From: Antedon mediterranea
Taxonomy: Eukaryota > Echinodermata > Crinoidea > Comatulida > Antedonidae
Reading direction: 5' to 3'
Assembly: GCF_964355755.1 (NCBI RefSeq)
Contig: NC_092678.1
Span: 14,354,922-14,418,921 of the forward strand
DNA: 64,000 bases
This document shows, in pieces, positions 46,467 through 59,047 of this stretch; position 1 is the first letter of the stretch; each line of letters opens with the position of its first letter. Under the pieces are notes generated by a model. That model ran no database searches, was not told the origin of the DNA, and saw nothing but the letters and a program-made list of their open reading frames with translations. The position numbers and the translations under genes are program-made.

Positions 46467-49400
46467 CACAGCTGTTCCAGAAATATGAATTAAGTGCAGC
46501 GCCCCCAACGTTTCATAGCGTTTTATGGAGTAGCGATTCCGAAAACATATTGTATACAAACCACATGAGGAAACCCGGAAGCAATCAAGCATAAAACGAC
46601 TGTTTTTTAATAGCCAATAAAAACAAATAAAGACCGCGAAAGTCAGAAAAATAATGAATATTCATTGGAACAACCCTGGATGAAGGTGAAAAACATGTTG
46701 TCGTCGTTTTATCACGTGGATTTTAAGAGGTAATGTAATTGAAAAATGTACACCCAACGCCTGTTTTTTTCTCAAGCGATACATTTAAAAAAGTAGGTAT
46801 AAATGTTGTTTTCCATATCAGTTTAAAAATAATTTTTTCTGTTGAATTCTTTGATTTAGTTGGATACTTTAGTTATCCTTGAATGTTTTAACAAGGATCG
46901 TATTCATATTGCCTGGCTGGATTTTTTTCTATGCTAGCTTATAATAGGCTATGCCCAGGCTCCCTTGCGTGGTTAAAACCAGCTGTGTAAGACTAATGGC
47001 TTTTTATTTTTAACACGTAAACATGTATATTCGGAGGGCCTGAGTGACAGTTGACCTGTTATAAAGCTGATTAATTACTTGTTCCTGGTCCTAATTAAAA
47101 ATTAGGCCTAGTCTAGGCCTAAGCTTTTTTAATAATCATTCATATTGGGAGAGAGGAGTACAGAGTAGGCCAGGTTACAGGCCTAGCTAGGCCTATACTA
47201 TATAGGCTAGGCTACATCATCAGCAGGTTAAAGACTAGCAGCCTACCTAGCATGTCTTAGTCAAAGATCTGTAATATATTAATAGAAAGAAGCTATAGAG
47301 TATTGTGACATTAGATATTTAATTATAAATGCATATTTCTTTCATATTTGTATTGTATTATATATGCAATCACAATCTAAATCACTAAATAACATCAATT
47401 TCCGTTATCAATCAATAATATATATAAACCAAATTAAAATTAAATAGCTTCCAAAAAATTAAATTCAATTACAATTCATATACCATTTGTTAAATATTTT
47501 CAAAATCATTGTTCTAGCAATAACACAAAAAAAATACTACCATTCATACAGTATACTGTACATAATAATATGCAATACTGTAACAATTAACTGAGAAATA
47601 GCAAACTATTCCTCAACTTTTCTCCACTTAGTTACCGGCCTAGTTACTTCATGCTGGATCTCAGGTGAAATAAACGTCAGATGTGACTTCATGATTTCCC
47701 ACAAAACTTTTTCTATGGTACTGCTGTCGAGGAATTTATTTTTTTTAAATACCTCGTCTATTTTTGTACATAGAGGTCCAGTTTCAAATCTCTTGGTTCA
47801 TAGTAGTTCTCTATATAAAATATATAAAAGAAATATGGCATTAATTTTTATAGTATTTGCGTGTTTTAGACATAATTTTAAAGGTGTATAATGTAAGACT
47901 GACCAAGTCTTTGACCTCTTGTTCTTTTAGATTTATTCTGTGGCCAGTCTCTGCAATCTTACTATGCTGTTTTGTCACAAGTGACACTGAGAGTTCATGT
48001 CTTAAATGCTCAAGATTCTCTTCTAAAGACTGGATTTTAATCATTGTACTTTGTAGCATGTCAATGTGCTGCAGCTTCTGATTTTCTCTTTCTGCTAGAT
48101 GATCACCTGAGATTAAACAATATTGGTCAACCAAATAAATGTCAATCTGCATAAAAAATGAGCATCAAAATTATTATATTTTAAAAATGTTAACAACTAT
48201 TTCTTGTAGCAGATAATGATAATATATGGATAATTCATAGGAAAATAAGTTCCAGCCAAAGGTTTGCTTTATTATGCATAAAAATAGGATAAACAATTTT
48301 GAAATTCTATGCTCAAAGGGACAATGTATATTTAAAGAGCAACTTGACCAATTGAGTTATTATGTAATGTCAATGTAAAGTTGAAACAACATTTGAATTT
48401 ACCAGTCAAGATGTCAGCATCCTGTCGCATGTTGAATATTATAGCATATTGACACCTGGAAAAATAGTTGATTGAGGAAATATTTAATAAAGAAAAGAGG
48501 TATATTTATAAATTACTGTAACAATTGTTTGTTTCGACAGTTATTTTATACTAACATTGTTCTTTAATAAATAATATGAAGTACAAACACACATTTCATT
48601 GTTTGGAGTGTGTATTAAACTTTCTAAAGAGGTGGTTATGATTATTTACCTACCCTGTTTAATTCAATGTCTACCAGGTATGGTCTAACAACGCTGTGCG
48701 ATATTGTTTTGCTTCTTTTTGTTCACTGCCATGGTCTACAAAAGACTTGTAGGTCTTGAGATATCTACAGCCTTGAGGAACATTGTTGGTTCTGATGTCA
48801 TCTTGATTACAAAAACAATAGATGCAACTGTACTTTCCTTTAAAAAAAAATCAATTTTTAAATCTACAGTACTTCAGTTTTGTGTCCAAAAAAAACCAAA
48901 CAAGAGAGCTAATAGCCAAAATATTAAACCATTATTATGCTGTAAAAATGTATTAATATTAAGGCCTAGCCTAGGCTGTGACTGTCACTCAGTCCCACCA
49001 GCTAGCCTAAAAATGCACAACGAAAGCAATAATTATTATTATAAACACATGCCATTAATTATTTGGTAACAGTTATAATGATTACATTTAGGATTAGGGT
49101 AATTAAAGGTTTAACTATTACGAATTTTCTATGTTTCGGCCTACCTTCATTCTAGGCCCACATTACTGTCACGGTCATCGCGGGCGTCAACGCACTTTCT
49201 AAGCCTATCGCCAAACCGTTTTCTCGCCGATAACAATAACAATGTATAAAAGGGTTGCAAAATATGCGAGTTTTACTAAAAACTGAACCAGGCTATATTA
49301 ACAAAACTAGTATTATTTTGTTTATATAATAATGATGGACTATATTCTAGTTCGTTCTTTTTCTAAAAAAATGATTTATATCCAAAAAAAAAGTAAAGAA

Positions 49401-49769
49401 TACAATGATATTTTCTACTTACGATTGTTTACTATTTCATTACACAGTTTATCTCAACTTCCTGGTTTATGTGCGGGAGAGTATTTCAGTAAAATGGACA
49501 ATATCGTCGTTTATTTATTAATTTATAGTAAAGAAACAATAAAATATTTATTTTTTAATTGAACATACACTTTTTTTAATCGTTTAGTTTTGTATAAAAT
49601 GTTTTTACTACATAAAAACTCACGATATCGAAATTTAATTTGGCGTTCGCGAAATAATGGTTTGTAAACAAAAATTATATGTCCGCGCGACTCGGAGGAG
49701 CCTCGTCTGCTAACACTGAGGGCGCTTGACTTTTTCTGATATCTTAACACTAGTTGAAACAGCTGTGGA
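46467..49769 (-). mobile_element. 3,303-bp TIR element with a small spliced gene
   Basis: Ends CACAGCTGTTCCA and, inverted, CACAGCTGTTTCA (12 of 13 identical), flanked by GATA on both sides (46463-46466, 49770-49773). The LINE sequence on both sides joins up when the element and one GATA are removed, so the boundaries are exact. CAC termini and a 4-bp duplication would fit a CMC/Chapaev-type DNA transposon, but no transposase of that family is recognised inside. Confidence 0.85.
47606..48832 (-). CDS. small spliced coiled-coil protein inside the 3.3-kb element
   Basis: Exons 48832-48675, 48455-48403, 48106-47904 and 47791-47606 (stop TAG), phases 2, 1, 0 consistent. First exon: YSCIYCFCNQDDIRT, a possible Cys motif, then KEAKQYRTALLDHTW. 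Second: QYAIIFNMRQDADILTG. Third: a long charged coiled coil (MIKIQSLEENLEHLRHELSV). Last: STIEKVLWEIMKSHLTF to KWRKVEE. A possible start is ATGAAG ending at a gtaggc donor near 49145, which would add Met-Lys in frame; this is weak. About 200 residues. The acceptor of the last exon is poor in pyrimidines. Family not recognised; it may be an accessory protein of the element or a captured host gene. Confidence 0.55.
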
Positions 49770-51940
49770 TATTTTGAAAATGTTTTTAAATGAAATTCAA
49801 AGGAAATCTTATAAATGATATAGTAAATCCAGGTGGAGGCAAAAATAATTTTCCATCCACTTTTACATATGGTAACAACATCAAAGACTTTTGTTAGCCT
49901 ATTGTATACCAAATTAACGATTATTTCATCAATGTTGGTCTCAAGGTACGAGACAGTATTGAGCCATCAAAGGCAAAATAGTCTGCTAAACAGTCAAAGT
50001 AACTATATGTTTTTCTACCATGTACATGAGGAGGAAGTGTTAAAAGTGATTCAATCACTTGGTTTTGATATTTCACCAAAGGTAGTCAAGGCAGTTAGTG
50101 ATGCTATTGTAAAGCCCTTGACTTACATATTTAACGTATCTCTTCACTCCGGCTTAATACCGGAACTGATACAAATTGCAAAAGTAATTCCCATATACAA
50201 AAAAGGGGACCGTCATTTGGCCTCGAATTATTTCCCGATATCACTACTACCAATTTTCTCTAAAATCTTTGAAAAGATAGTCCATTCCAGATCGTATAAT
50301 TAATTTAAAATTTACAATATAATAAATGATTGGCAATACGGCTTCCGAAACAATCATTCAACCTCCCACGCTATAATTGATCTGGTCCACAAAATACTAA
50401 AGGCATTTGAAAACAAAGACTTCGTAATTGCCACATTTATGGATTTGTCAAAGGCATTTGATATTATTGACCACAGTATATTACTGAACAAGCTATTCCA
50501 CTATGGTATAAAAGTTGTTACACTAAAATGGTTCAGTAACTATTTAAAATCACAAAAGCAATATGTTTTTATAAATGGTACTTCGTCTAATATTAAGGAG
50601 ACTAGTATTGGTGTTCCACAAGGGTCCGTTTTGGGACCTTTGTTGTTTCTTGTATATGTAAACGATATATGTAACTCAAGTACACAAATTGAATTAATTA
50701 GCTTTGCCGATGATACAACAGGATTCAAGTGTGGAAATAACCTGAACGCATTGGCAAAGACGATGAATGTGGAACTAGGTAGAATTAATATGTCGTTCAT
50801 AGCTAATAAACTTGTATTAAACACCAGCAAAATAAATGACGTAATCTTTAAAACTGCCCAAAGGCGTATTATTACAACCAACATTGAATTGAAAATGAAT
50901 AACATTACTTTAGAACAACAAAAAAATTTCTTGGGGTTTTAATAAATGAGAACCTTTGCTGGAAAAATCATATAAGGCTTATTAGCAAAAAAAAACTCCG
51001 CTAGGTCTATTAGAATATTGATAAAAAGTAGACATTTTTTTAAAGAAATTTGTATAATACATTAATTCTACCGCACCTTCAGTATAGAAACCTTAAATGG
51101 GGCAGTACATATTATAGTACACTAGAATCCCTTCTTAAACTCCAGAAAAAGGCTGCTAGAATTATTTTATTTAAAAAGCCATGGCAACATTCTGAGCCAC
51201 TGTTTAAGCAATTAAATATACTTAACATACAAGATATCAACAGAGTTACCGTCCTAGGTTTTATTGCCCAGATTAAAAGTAATGTTTTACCCAGACGAAT
51301 CCAAATGATATTCAAAAGAAACGAAAAAACTACCCATAATCTTGTAGCGTAAAACAACCATACTCTAGGCTAACGTCTGGTCAACATTTTATTAGTATAC
51401 ACGGACCGAAACTATGGAACGAGCTCTGTAGAAATCACTTAGATATTGTTAACAACAATTATAAAATACTAAAAAAATATGTAAAAAGAGACATTTTATC
51501 GAATTACAGAACTTAAAATGCTTCACTCATAATATATATGTATATATTATGCGTTGTGTTGGTGTGTGCGAGTATACACACATAGCCTGTTTTATATTAT
51601 ATGTATTCATACTTTTGCTATAATATATAAAGAAAGAATCCACATGTACTGGAAGTAATAAACTGAATATCTTCTTTTTTAAGAAAAAATGTATAAATAA
51701 TCATGTTAGAAAAACACTATCGCTTTTTGATGATGAACAACTCTAAAATGTATATAGGAAATGTTTTTTAAATTTTGTATCTATTATGTTGTGTTTATTG
51801 TTTTATGTTTTTTATGTAAAAGGGTCCTGCGAAAACAGAAGTGTAAACTTCTCTATGCAGGATCCTTGCCATCATTTATGCTTTGAAACTGTATTTATAA
51901 AGGATGAGTAAATAAATGTGAATTCAATTGAATTGTAACT
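49770..51940 (+). mobile_element. LINE fragment 3 of 3 (reverse transcriptase and 3' end)
   Basis: Continues the fragments at 38432 and 46061: matches 60988-63495 of the second LINE. RT motifs: FMDLSKAFDIIDH, GVPQGSVLGPLLF and SFADDTT at 50439-50942, with frame breaks before and after. The 3' end has AATAAA and a gaattgaatt tail as in the second LINE. Confidence 0.9.
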
Positions 51941-51949
51941 ACCCAGGGT

Positions 51950-54120
51950 AAAATTTAATTTCGAACACCAAGATCAAAAACCTTTTGGATTGCAAGCGTA
52001 CGATTGACGGAATCAAAAGTCTTGGTGAAGTCTAACGTACCGACTGTGTTTGGTTTGTCAGAGACTTAAAGTCTAAATAAAGAGTCTCCGACATCTCAAC
52101 CAGACAATGAGTTGTTGAGGATCCCTTAATTCCACCAAATTGACGATGATCAATTCGGGGAGAGATGTCGTTACAGACCCATTTACAAACAAACTCCTCA
52201 CAGACTTGCTAGATTCGACGTGAGGGATATAGAGCGAAGATTTGAAACAGTATCAGGTTTAGATTTAGGGATAGGGGTAATAGTTGCGTCTTTATACATT
52301 TGAAGAATGGAACATTGGGCAAGTAATGCATTAAGAATGCTAGTAACGATGATACTAAATTCGCATGCAAATTATTTAATCAATTTTCCAGGAAGTCCAT
52401 CGTGTCCTGGGGCTTTTCTGGCGTTACTTTTGGATAAGGCTGTGAACATTTCCCAGATTTGAATCTTGGGGGGATGCAATCGGGCGGCTATTATGCGAGA
52501 TTGAGGCAAATCTCTGTTTGATTGCCTTAGCAATTTCAAAGTGGTCACTTTGGGGGACTCCGGGGACTGAAATGTTGGGATAGGATTGTATTGCTCATAA
52601 TTTGGATTCCTTTATGCCAGTTGGATGGATCATTTTTTTTTAAATTTGAAAGGCGTTCTTGATAAAATGATTTTTTTGCTGATTTAATAGAGAAAATGAT
52701 TTTGTTTCCAAGGAAGCGCCACAGGTACGTTTTATTTTGGCAAAATGCTACTTGGCGCATTTTAATGAGAATCTTAATTTCTGGAGTCAACCAAGTTTTT
52801 CATTAGTACGAATTTTAGAAGTTTTTAGTGGAAAGTGAGTGTTAATAGCGCTATTGACTGTACGATAAAATAGATCAGCCTTACCTTGGGGTGACTTAGT
52901 TTATATGACTTCAACCCAAGAGTGACCAGTTATCCGTTTACCAAATTCAAACACACGATGCTTAGGCATAGGTCTAAAAATACTTTTCCTAATACTACCA
53001 TTTAATTTAAGGCCACTTGGGGTCCTAAAAACAGTATTATGGTCACTATTACCAATGGGTGCACCAACAAATGGTTTGCAATAAACGTTATTAATGTTAG
53101 TAACAATAATATCCAAAATAGCAAGTTAACGTGGAGGTATCACGACCACTTGTTTCATAGATCTAGCATGTTAAAATCGCCCAATATGACGAAACCAATT
53201 TCCGGGTATCTTGTCTTTAAGTGGTCAACATTAAAAATTATGTGGTCAACTAGAACTTGTTGATGTTCAGATTTTGGAGGTATATAAACCGCATAGACAA
53301 CTATCGCCGACACCTTGCGTGGGAGTTGGTACGGGCGAACATACAGCCACAAACATTCAAGAACATTGGGAATAATAACATCTTTAATCGGCGTTGCAGG
53401 GATAGTGTCCTTTACGTAGACGGCAACTCCGCCACCAGTTTTTTCCTCTTTTAATTTAGTGAAAACATTAAAGCCATAAATTGGTAAGAAATCTGTCGAG
53501 ATTGAATTTGACTGCCATGTTTCTGTTACAACAGCTATATCAAAAGGACATATACAGTTATTCTTAATAACGGCTTCTAATTCGTCAATTTTGTTGAGTA
53601 CGGCGCGAGTATTTGTAAGTAAAAACCAGGTAGACCACCAACAGTTTTGGGAGCGACATGGAAAGTGTTCTTACCCAATTCCTCCAGATGATTGTCCTTA
53701 TAGCTCGTATTAACATCATATTAAATTGGCATAATGCCTACGTATCATGGAATTCACATCACGGAAATTAGCGATATGTCCATAGCACGAAGAAACAACA
53801 CGTATTCTACGCTTTTCTTCGTTTAACCCGCTTGAAGGTGGTACACAAATAGTTTTTCGAGTTTATATTGTTCCACATTTGCATTACGCTTCTCCCGTGG
53901 TATGCACAAAAATTAAACTGAGGTTTGTCAACCAATAACATCAGGAAAAACAGTAACGATAGACATCAATTCAATGACTTACAAAACATCAAAAATACAA
54001 CAGGAAACTAAAATCCGGAGAGCAGCTAATGTAGCGCTACCGAGACGACGAACCACACAAGATAAGCAGCCTGGCGGAGCTCGCTAAAAACACGTCCGTT
54101 CAGTGCGAAGTGCAGTGAAG
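51950..54120 (-). mobile_element. decayed LINE on the minus strand
   Basis: Read on the minus strand: KTGGGVAVYVKDTIP (about 53430), VYIPPKSEH and VILGDFNMLD (about 53160-53290, endonuclease), GNSDHNTVF (about 53040), KAPGHDGLPGKLI (about 52390) and DFTKTFDSVNRTLAIQKV (about 51980-52040, start of the RT palm). A GC-richer 5' leader lies at about 53990-54120. Most of the RT is missing and frames are broken. It belongs to the CR1/Jockey group but to a different family from the two plus-strand LINEs. Confidence 0.8.
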
Positions 54121-54737
54121 AAAATATTTCTACATACAGTAGTTCCTTTTATTATTTTTTTATCGTTCTGTTACAAATAATACTATACATTTTACCTTTG
54201 TGGGCATATCTAATATACTACTTTACCAAAATACTAACAATTCTTTTTTCTCAATATCGATTTTTTCAACTCAATTGTTTTTGCGTCATTTCTTATTATT
54301 ATAACCATCAAAAGTACCAAAGAATGTACAACATCATCCACCCACTGTCTTCCAAATGCTTTACAAAGCATAATATTTTGAAGATTCACATTACTATGGT
54401 TTTCATCTTTGGTTGCAAGTGTATATTTGTGATAACCTGCAACCTTACAAAACAAGTACTTAATTTAAATAAGTTTCATAATTGTTTATCTACAGCCAAA
54501 AGTAGTGTATCGTCAGTTAACTGAGCTATTTTAATCTCATGTTGCTTCTTACATTTATAGCCATTTCCTTGTAAAACACCAACAGTCTTCCAAAATCCTT
54601 TTTATTGATCTATCATTCGTTGTAATCGAGAGTCTCAACCCATTGTATTGGATCTTGACCTAAACCAAATAGCAATTTATTTATAAAACCATTTCTGAAT
54701 TCTACTACAATTTCAACACGTTTTGTTTTCACCAGCC
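54121..54737. other. intergenic, nothing recognised
   Basis: AT-rich, with overlapping meaningless open frames on both strands. Confidence 0.5.
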
Positions 54738-55208
54738 GTTTTATGAGGCCCTGACATTAGTATTATTTAGTTAAATTAGGAAACCTAAAATTGTGGTTTC
54801 AGATCGTTATGATCATTATAATGTAACAAAAACAATCTGCAATTTTTAATTTGTACGGAAATAGTTAATTGTATTGTTTAAATTGTGTTATTTTGACACA
54901 GTCTATTTTAAGCCACTGCTAACAGAAATAGTATGTAAAGAATCTTTGAATATTCAGCTTTTTTTAAAGAAATTCTTCAATAGGCTAACGTTTGACAGCC
55001 AGAAAGTGGTCCTAAATTACAACATTAATGACTTTGGTCCTTAGTTAGACAATAGGTAAACAGTTGACTTCACACTGTCAGCAGGCAATCGATGGTTTTA
55101 AAACCTAAAATGACTTTTTTTACAACTTTACAATCTCAAACATAGTATTTCAGTATCGCAATGTTCAAAAATGTGAATTAATAAACACCAAATAAAATAT
55201 TTTGATGA

Positions 55209-56275
55209 ATCAGATTCAGGAGCTAACCAGGCGAATCAGCTAGGGCCTGTTACAGAGACAAAGCCAAAGTCAGACTCAGTACCTCGGGCAAATGAAGACC
55301 ATGAGCCAGTGCCAGTGGTAGCATCAGTGTATGTGCCATCTCCAGGACGCGATTTTTTTTTTCGTACATAAGTTTGGGACCCCTCATAAAACGTCACAAA
55401 ATAAACATGAATAATTAATAATTCATCAGTTAAATTTGTTGTTCCGTGTGCACCCAAGCGTATAGCAACAAGAAGTGATTACACAACTGCGATACGATAC
55501 TTTCTACAGTAGACCTAGGATTCTAAGTCAATTCACGTGATTGCCTTCGCGCACTCTTCTTCACATAACATATGTCGAGTCGAGGCTAATCGACAGCTAG
55601 GCAAGACATTAAACTAAGTAGTAATTCATTGGAAAAAGCCCAAAGAAAGCTTAGACCCACAAGAATAAAGAATGTGTATAATTTGTGTACTGTATTTTTT
55701 AAATTCTGCTATTTATTATCAAACAATATGCATGTACTCAAAGGAACTTTAAAAATGTGCGTATATGAACACATGAGATGGGAAGATTTGACCCACGAGA
55801 ATAAAAAATTTATTTTTGTGTAATGTTTATTGTTTAATTTTGCTGACTTATTACTCGGATTGTGTCATACCTAACACACACACGTCACACACACCCACAC
55901 AGCTACTACTTACTAGGCCTAGAATAGACATGGGTTTAGAGACTAATAATTAGGCCTAATAGTATTAATAGAAACTATAATTTTAACACGTAATTCTTTA
56001 GTAATAAATTATATTAAGAACACCATAAACTAAAGGCTGATTATTTCGACAATCCACACAAAACGCCGCTATTCTTCTATGAAATCGCACGCCGCAACAA
56101 CAGCGGAGATAGGCCTAGAATCGTACCGCACTTGTGTAATCACTTCTTGTTGCTATACGCTAGGGTGCACACGGAACAAGAAAATTTAACTGATGAATTA
56201 TTCATGTTTATTTTGTGACTTTTCATGAGGGGGTCCCCCAACTTATGTACGAAAAAAAAATCGCCTCCAGGACAT
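55209..56275 (+). pseudogene. linker exon copy interrupted by a transposon
   Basis: Parts 55209-55348 and 56274-56275 give DESDSGANQANQLGPVTETK... as in the exon at 26523. The usual acceptor AG is TG; a shifted AG six bases on would keep frame. A 916-bp element sits 9 bp before the donor. As spliced DNA it can be read only if the element is removed, so it is most likely dead. Confidence 0.75.
55349..56264. mobile_element. 916-bp element with about 150-bp TIRs and a 9-bp target duplication
   Basis: Ends GCGATTTTTTTT...CGTACATAAGT and inverted; similarity extends to about 55498 on the left and from about 56120 on the right. CTCCAGGAC is duplicated exactly on both sides (55340-55348, 56265-56273). 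Long TIRs with a 9-bp duplication suggest a Mutator-like (MULE) non-autonomous element; Merlin is an alternative. The interior shows no transposase. Confidence 0.85.
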
Positions 56276-56615
56276 CAATGTAACTACAATAGTATTATTT
56301 ATGACTAGCAGAAGTTTTAAATACAGTACACCTTTGACACACTTTTATTGTCTGTAATTCAATCTGTTATATTTATTTCAATCTATGTATTACCCGTATG
56401 TATCATAATATCAGCAAACACATTATTTTCTAAGAGGAGTTTTTATTTTTACCTTTTAGTTTTACTATTGGGCTCTACACGTTTTGAAGTATCCCTTCAT
56501 ACAAAAATAGGCCTATATTACAGATTTCGTTGATTTTTGAATAATTGTGTGATGATTTTTACTCTACACACTATTGCATCTTAATGTAACACAACGAAAA
56601 CTATTTTTGTTACAG

Positions 56616-56645
56616 GTGTTGTTGGAGCATCAAGTTCTAATCTAG
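56616..56645 (+). CDS. mini-exon, duplicate of 27416-27445
   Basis: Acceptor tttgttacag, donor gtatgt, phase 1/1, encodes VVGASSSNL. Its conservation with intact splice sites beside a broken linker exon suggests it is still used. Confidence 0.55.
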   Translation: MLLEHQVLI

Positions 56646-57341
56646 GTATGTTATATTTTATTTAAATTTTCTTCCTTTTAATATTGGAAATGTAGTGTCT
56701 CTAAATCATTTAAGGACTATTTAAAAACAAATTGACACTGAAAAAATCGCAACTCCTTCGTCTTTTTCTAAATTCTGTGCAATATAAATATTTTACCAAA
56801 TTTTAAATATAAACAATTATTAATTAACAATATAAAATTCAACTATAATTGATATCTTTAAATGTTCAATTTCTCAACTTTTATATTGTTTTATCCGCCT
56901 TCTAAATTGTATTTTTATTCTTTTTTCGTGAATATGTTGAGTTTTTTTATATGCTTATGTGTTTTTATCTATTGTTGTCACAATGTTCTCTATCAAAGTT
57001 AAATAAATAACGGTTTAGAGATTAAGTGTATGTTAAGTAACTAATTCCTCCATCAATAAATCACTACCCATAATTGTCATCACACGGAATTGTAAACAAG
57101 TTTTTAATACGACACAGTATAAACAGTTTGCACCATTGTGTGTGAACATGTTCTATTGTTAAAATAAATGCTAGTAAAGGCCTAAATACAAATCATATAC
57201 TGCTATGGTTACTGTTAAGCCAATAAACAAGATAAGATGACAAAATATGTGTTGATACTGATGACAGTGTTACTCTTATTATAATATAAAATAACACAAT
57301 GAAATATAGTCTTGATTATAAAGATAACAAAGTCAGTGGTA
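56646..57341 (+). other. intron of the duplicate, nothing recognised
   Basis: AT-rich; no exon matching 27639-27695 could be found. Confidence 0.5.
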
Positions 57342-57547
57342 GTGGGGTGCCTTAAGGGAAAAAATGATCAAAAACGTTACACGGATGACAAAGTTTTCAT
57401 TTTTTTGCACATATGTTTACTTGGACATACAGATTAAAAAAATCACTGTAGCCAAGAAAAAAAAATTATTTTATGACCATATTTCTGGAAATTTCTTATA
57501 AATAATAAATTCTGACACGGATCGTCTGTATTCAATTACGAGTAATA

Positions 57548-58232
57548 TTATCTGGGACATTTGCAGCAGCTGCACAGTTCTGTACAAGGGAGGTTGGATT
57601 TGGCACATTTGCAAGTTACACAACCACGGTCAGATTTGCAGCCACATTTGATAAGTTCATTGCAGGCCTTGGCTGCTTCTGGTTTAGTCATCCAAACTGG
57701 CTTCCAATGTGTGATGTACCCTTTGTTATGTACACATTCTTGTTGTAAATGATTGTTGTTCAACTAACTCAGACAAATATAGGAATAGTTCCTCTTTGTT
57801 TTTGGAATTAAGAAGGAAGTCTTTCCACTTGACAGGTGTCTTGGTTTTTGGTTCTACTTTTAAGCGTACACCTTTACCTCTCTTCTCTCTAGTAGATTCG
57901 TTAATGCTTGATGAAATATATCTATCCCACACAACATCTATGCGGCTGGTTGTCAATAATTCACGCTTAATAAAACCTAAAAATACTTGCTGGCCAAATT
58001 CAAGAAAGGTAGACGCAGTGGGCAAAGTGTGTATAAGAGTTCCTCCGTCAAATATTTTTGCATCAAAGCGGTTTGGTGGTTCTGGTTGACCGTCACAGTT
58101 AAGACATTTCAGTAACTCTGACTTTGTCCCAAAGCGAAGCTTACCATCGTCTGAGAGAGCAGGTGGATATAATTGGTTCTCATGTGAGAAAAAAACAGCA
58201 AGATCGCCGTCTCTTCGCTGGTTTGACTTCAT
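57548..58232 (-). pseudogene. deleted member of the PIN/FEN-like family
   Basis: The first part (58232-57726) begins MKSNQRRDGDLAVFFSHEN and includes KIFDGGTLIHTLP and DVVWDRYISS, KTKTPVKWKDFLL, matching IDGMALIQSL, VDFVTDRYPS and KTPKQWKKFLS of the large gene at 40244-45645. The second part (57763-57548), in another frame, matches that gene's cysteine-rich tail (CGCKSDRGCVTCKCAKSNLP). The region with EADT, SPDTD and GSDTT is deleted at the junction near 57750, so the nuclease would be inactive. Confidence 0.8.
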
Positions 58233-59047
58233 AAACTTTTAGCCAATCAGAATGCCGGATTTTATGAATACTCATTTTGGAGGGAAACCTTTGTCTAGGT
58301 AATACTATAGTAATTGATTGTATATAAAGGGGTTCTATGGACCTTAAATAATGAAATCATTGTTATTATTAGTATTTATTATTCTCAAATAGAAACTATT
58401 ATAACAAATATTGTGATTTAACTGGTCTTTCGAATGTTAAAAAATAGATTATGTCGAAAAGGCACTGCTTCTCTATAACACTGAAGTTAGTTGTAGTGAT
58501 ATAAAATAAAATTTAAGTCAAAAGTTAATATCATTACTTCTGGTCAATTGACAAATTCAGTCAATACCTTAATTAATACAAAAATATACATTTTTGACAA
58601 TTCAAGCCCAATATTTTGATGTTATGCGCATTCGGTAACGAAATTTGAGGTTATCGGGTCAAAGGTCAATATTATGACTTCCAGTCACTTTTGGGAAAAA
58701 TAGTTCGTTAGACCAAATACTAACATGTATATTGTGAATATTTTAAGACCAACCTCATGTTTCTACTGTCAGTAGTTATCGAGATATGACCATACTAGGG
58801 TCAAATGTCACAATTCCGGAAATGATGATTCCGGCCATTTTCTAATAAAATGTTGTTTTAGAGTGAACAGAAACATATGTGTTCTAAGCAATTTAACACT
58901 AAAATGAACTCTGTACCCCTACCGGTTACTAAGATATGGACCATCATTTTGTTTTGGCGGCCATTTTGAAAATACTCCAAATATGGTCATAAAATAAAAT
59001 TTTTTTCTTGGCTACAGTGATATTTTTAATCTGTATGTCTGAATTAG

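Noticed and set aside
46467-46473. Transib/RAG-type terminus (like the CACAGTG heptamer)
   Set aside because: The end reads CACAGCT, the duplication is 4 bp rather than 5, and no RAG1-like core is encoded.
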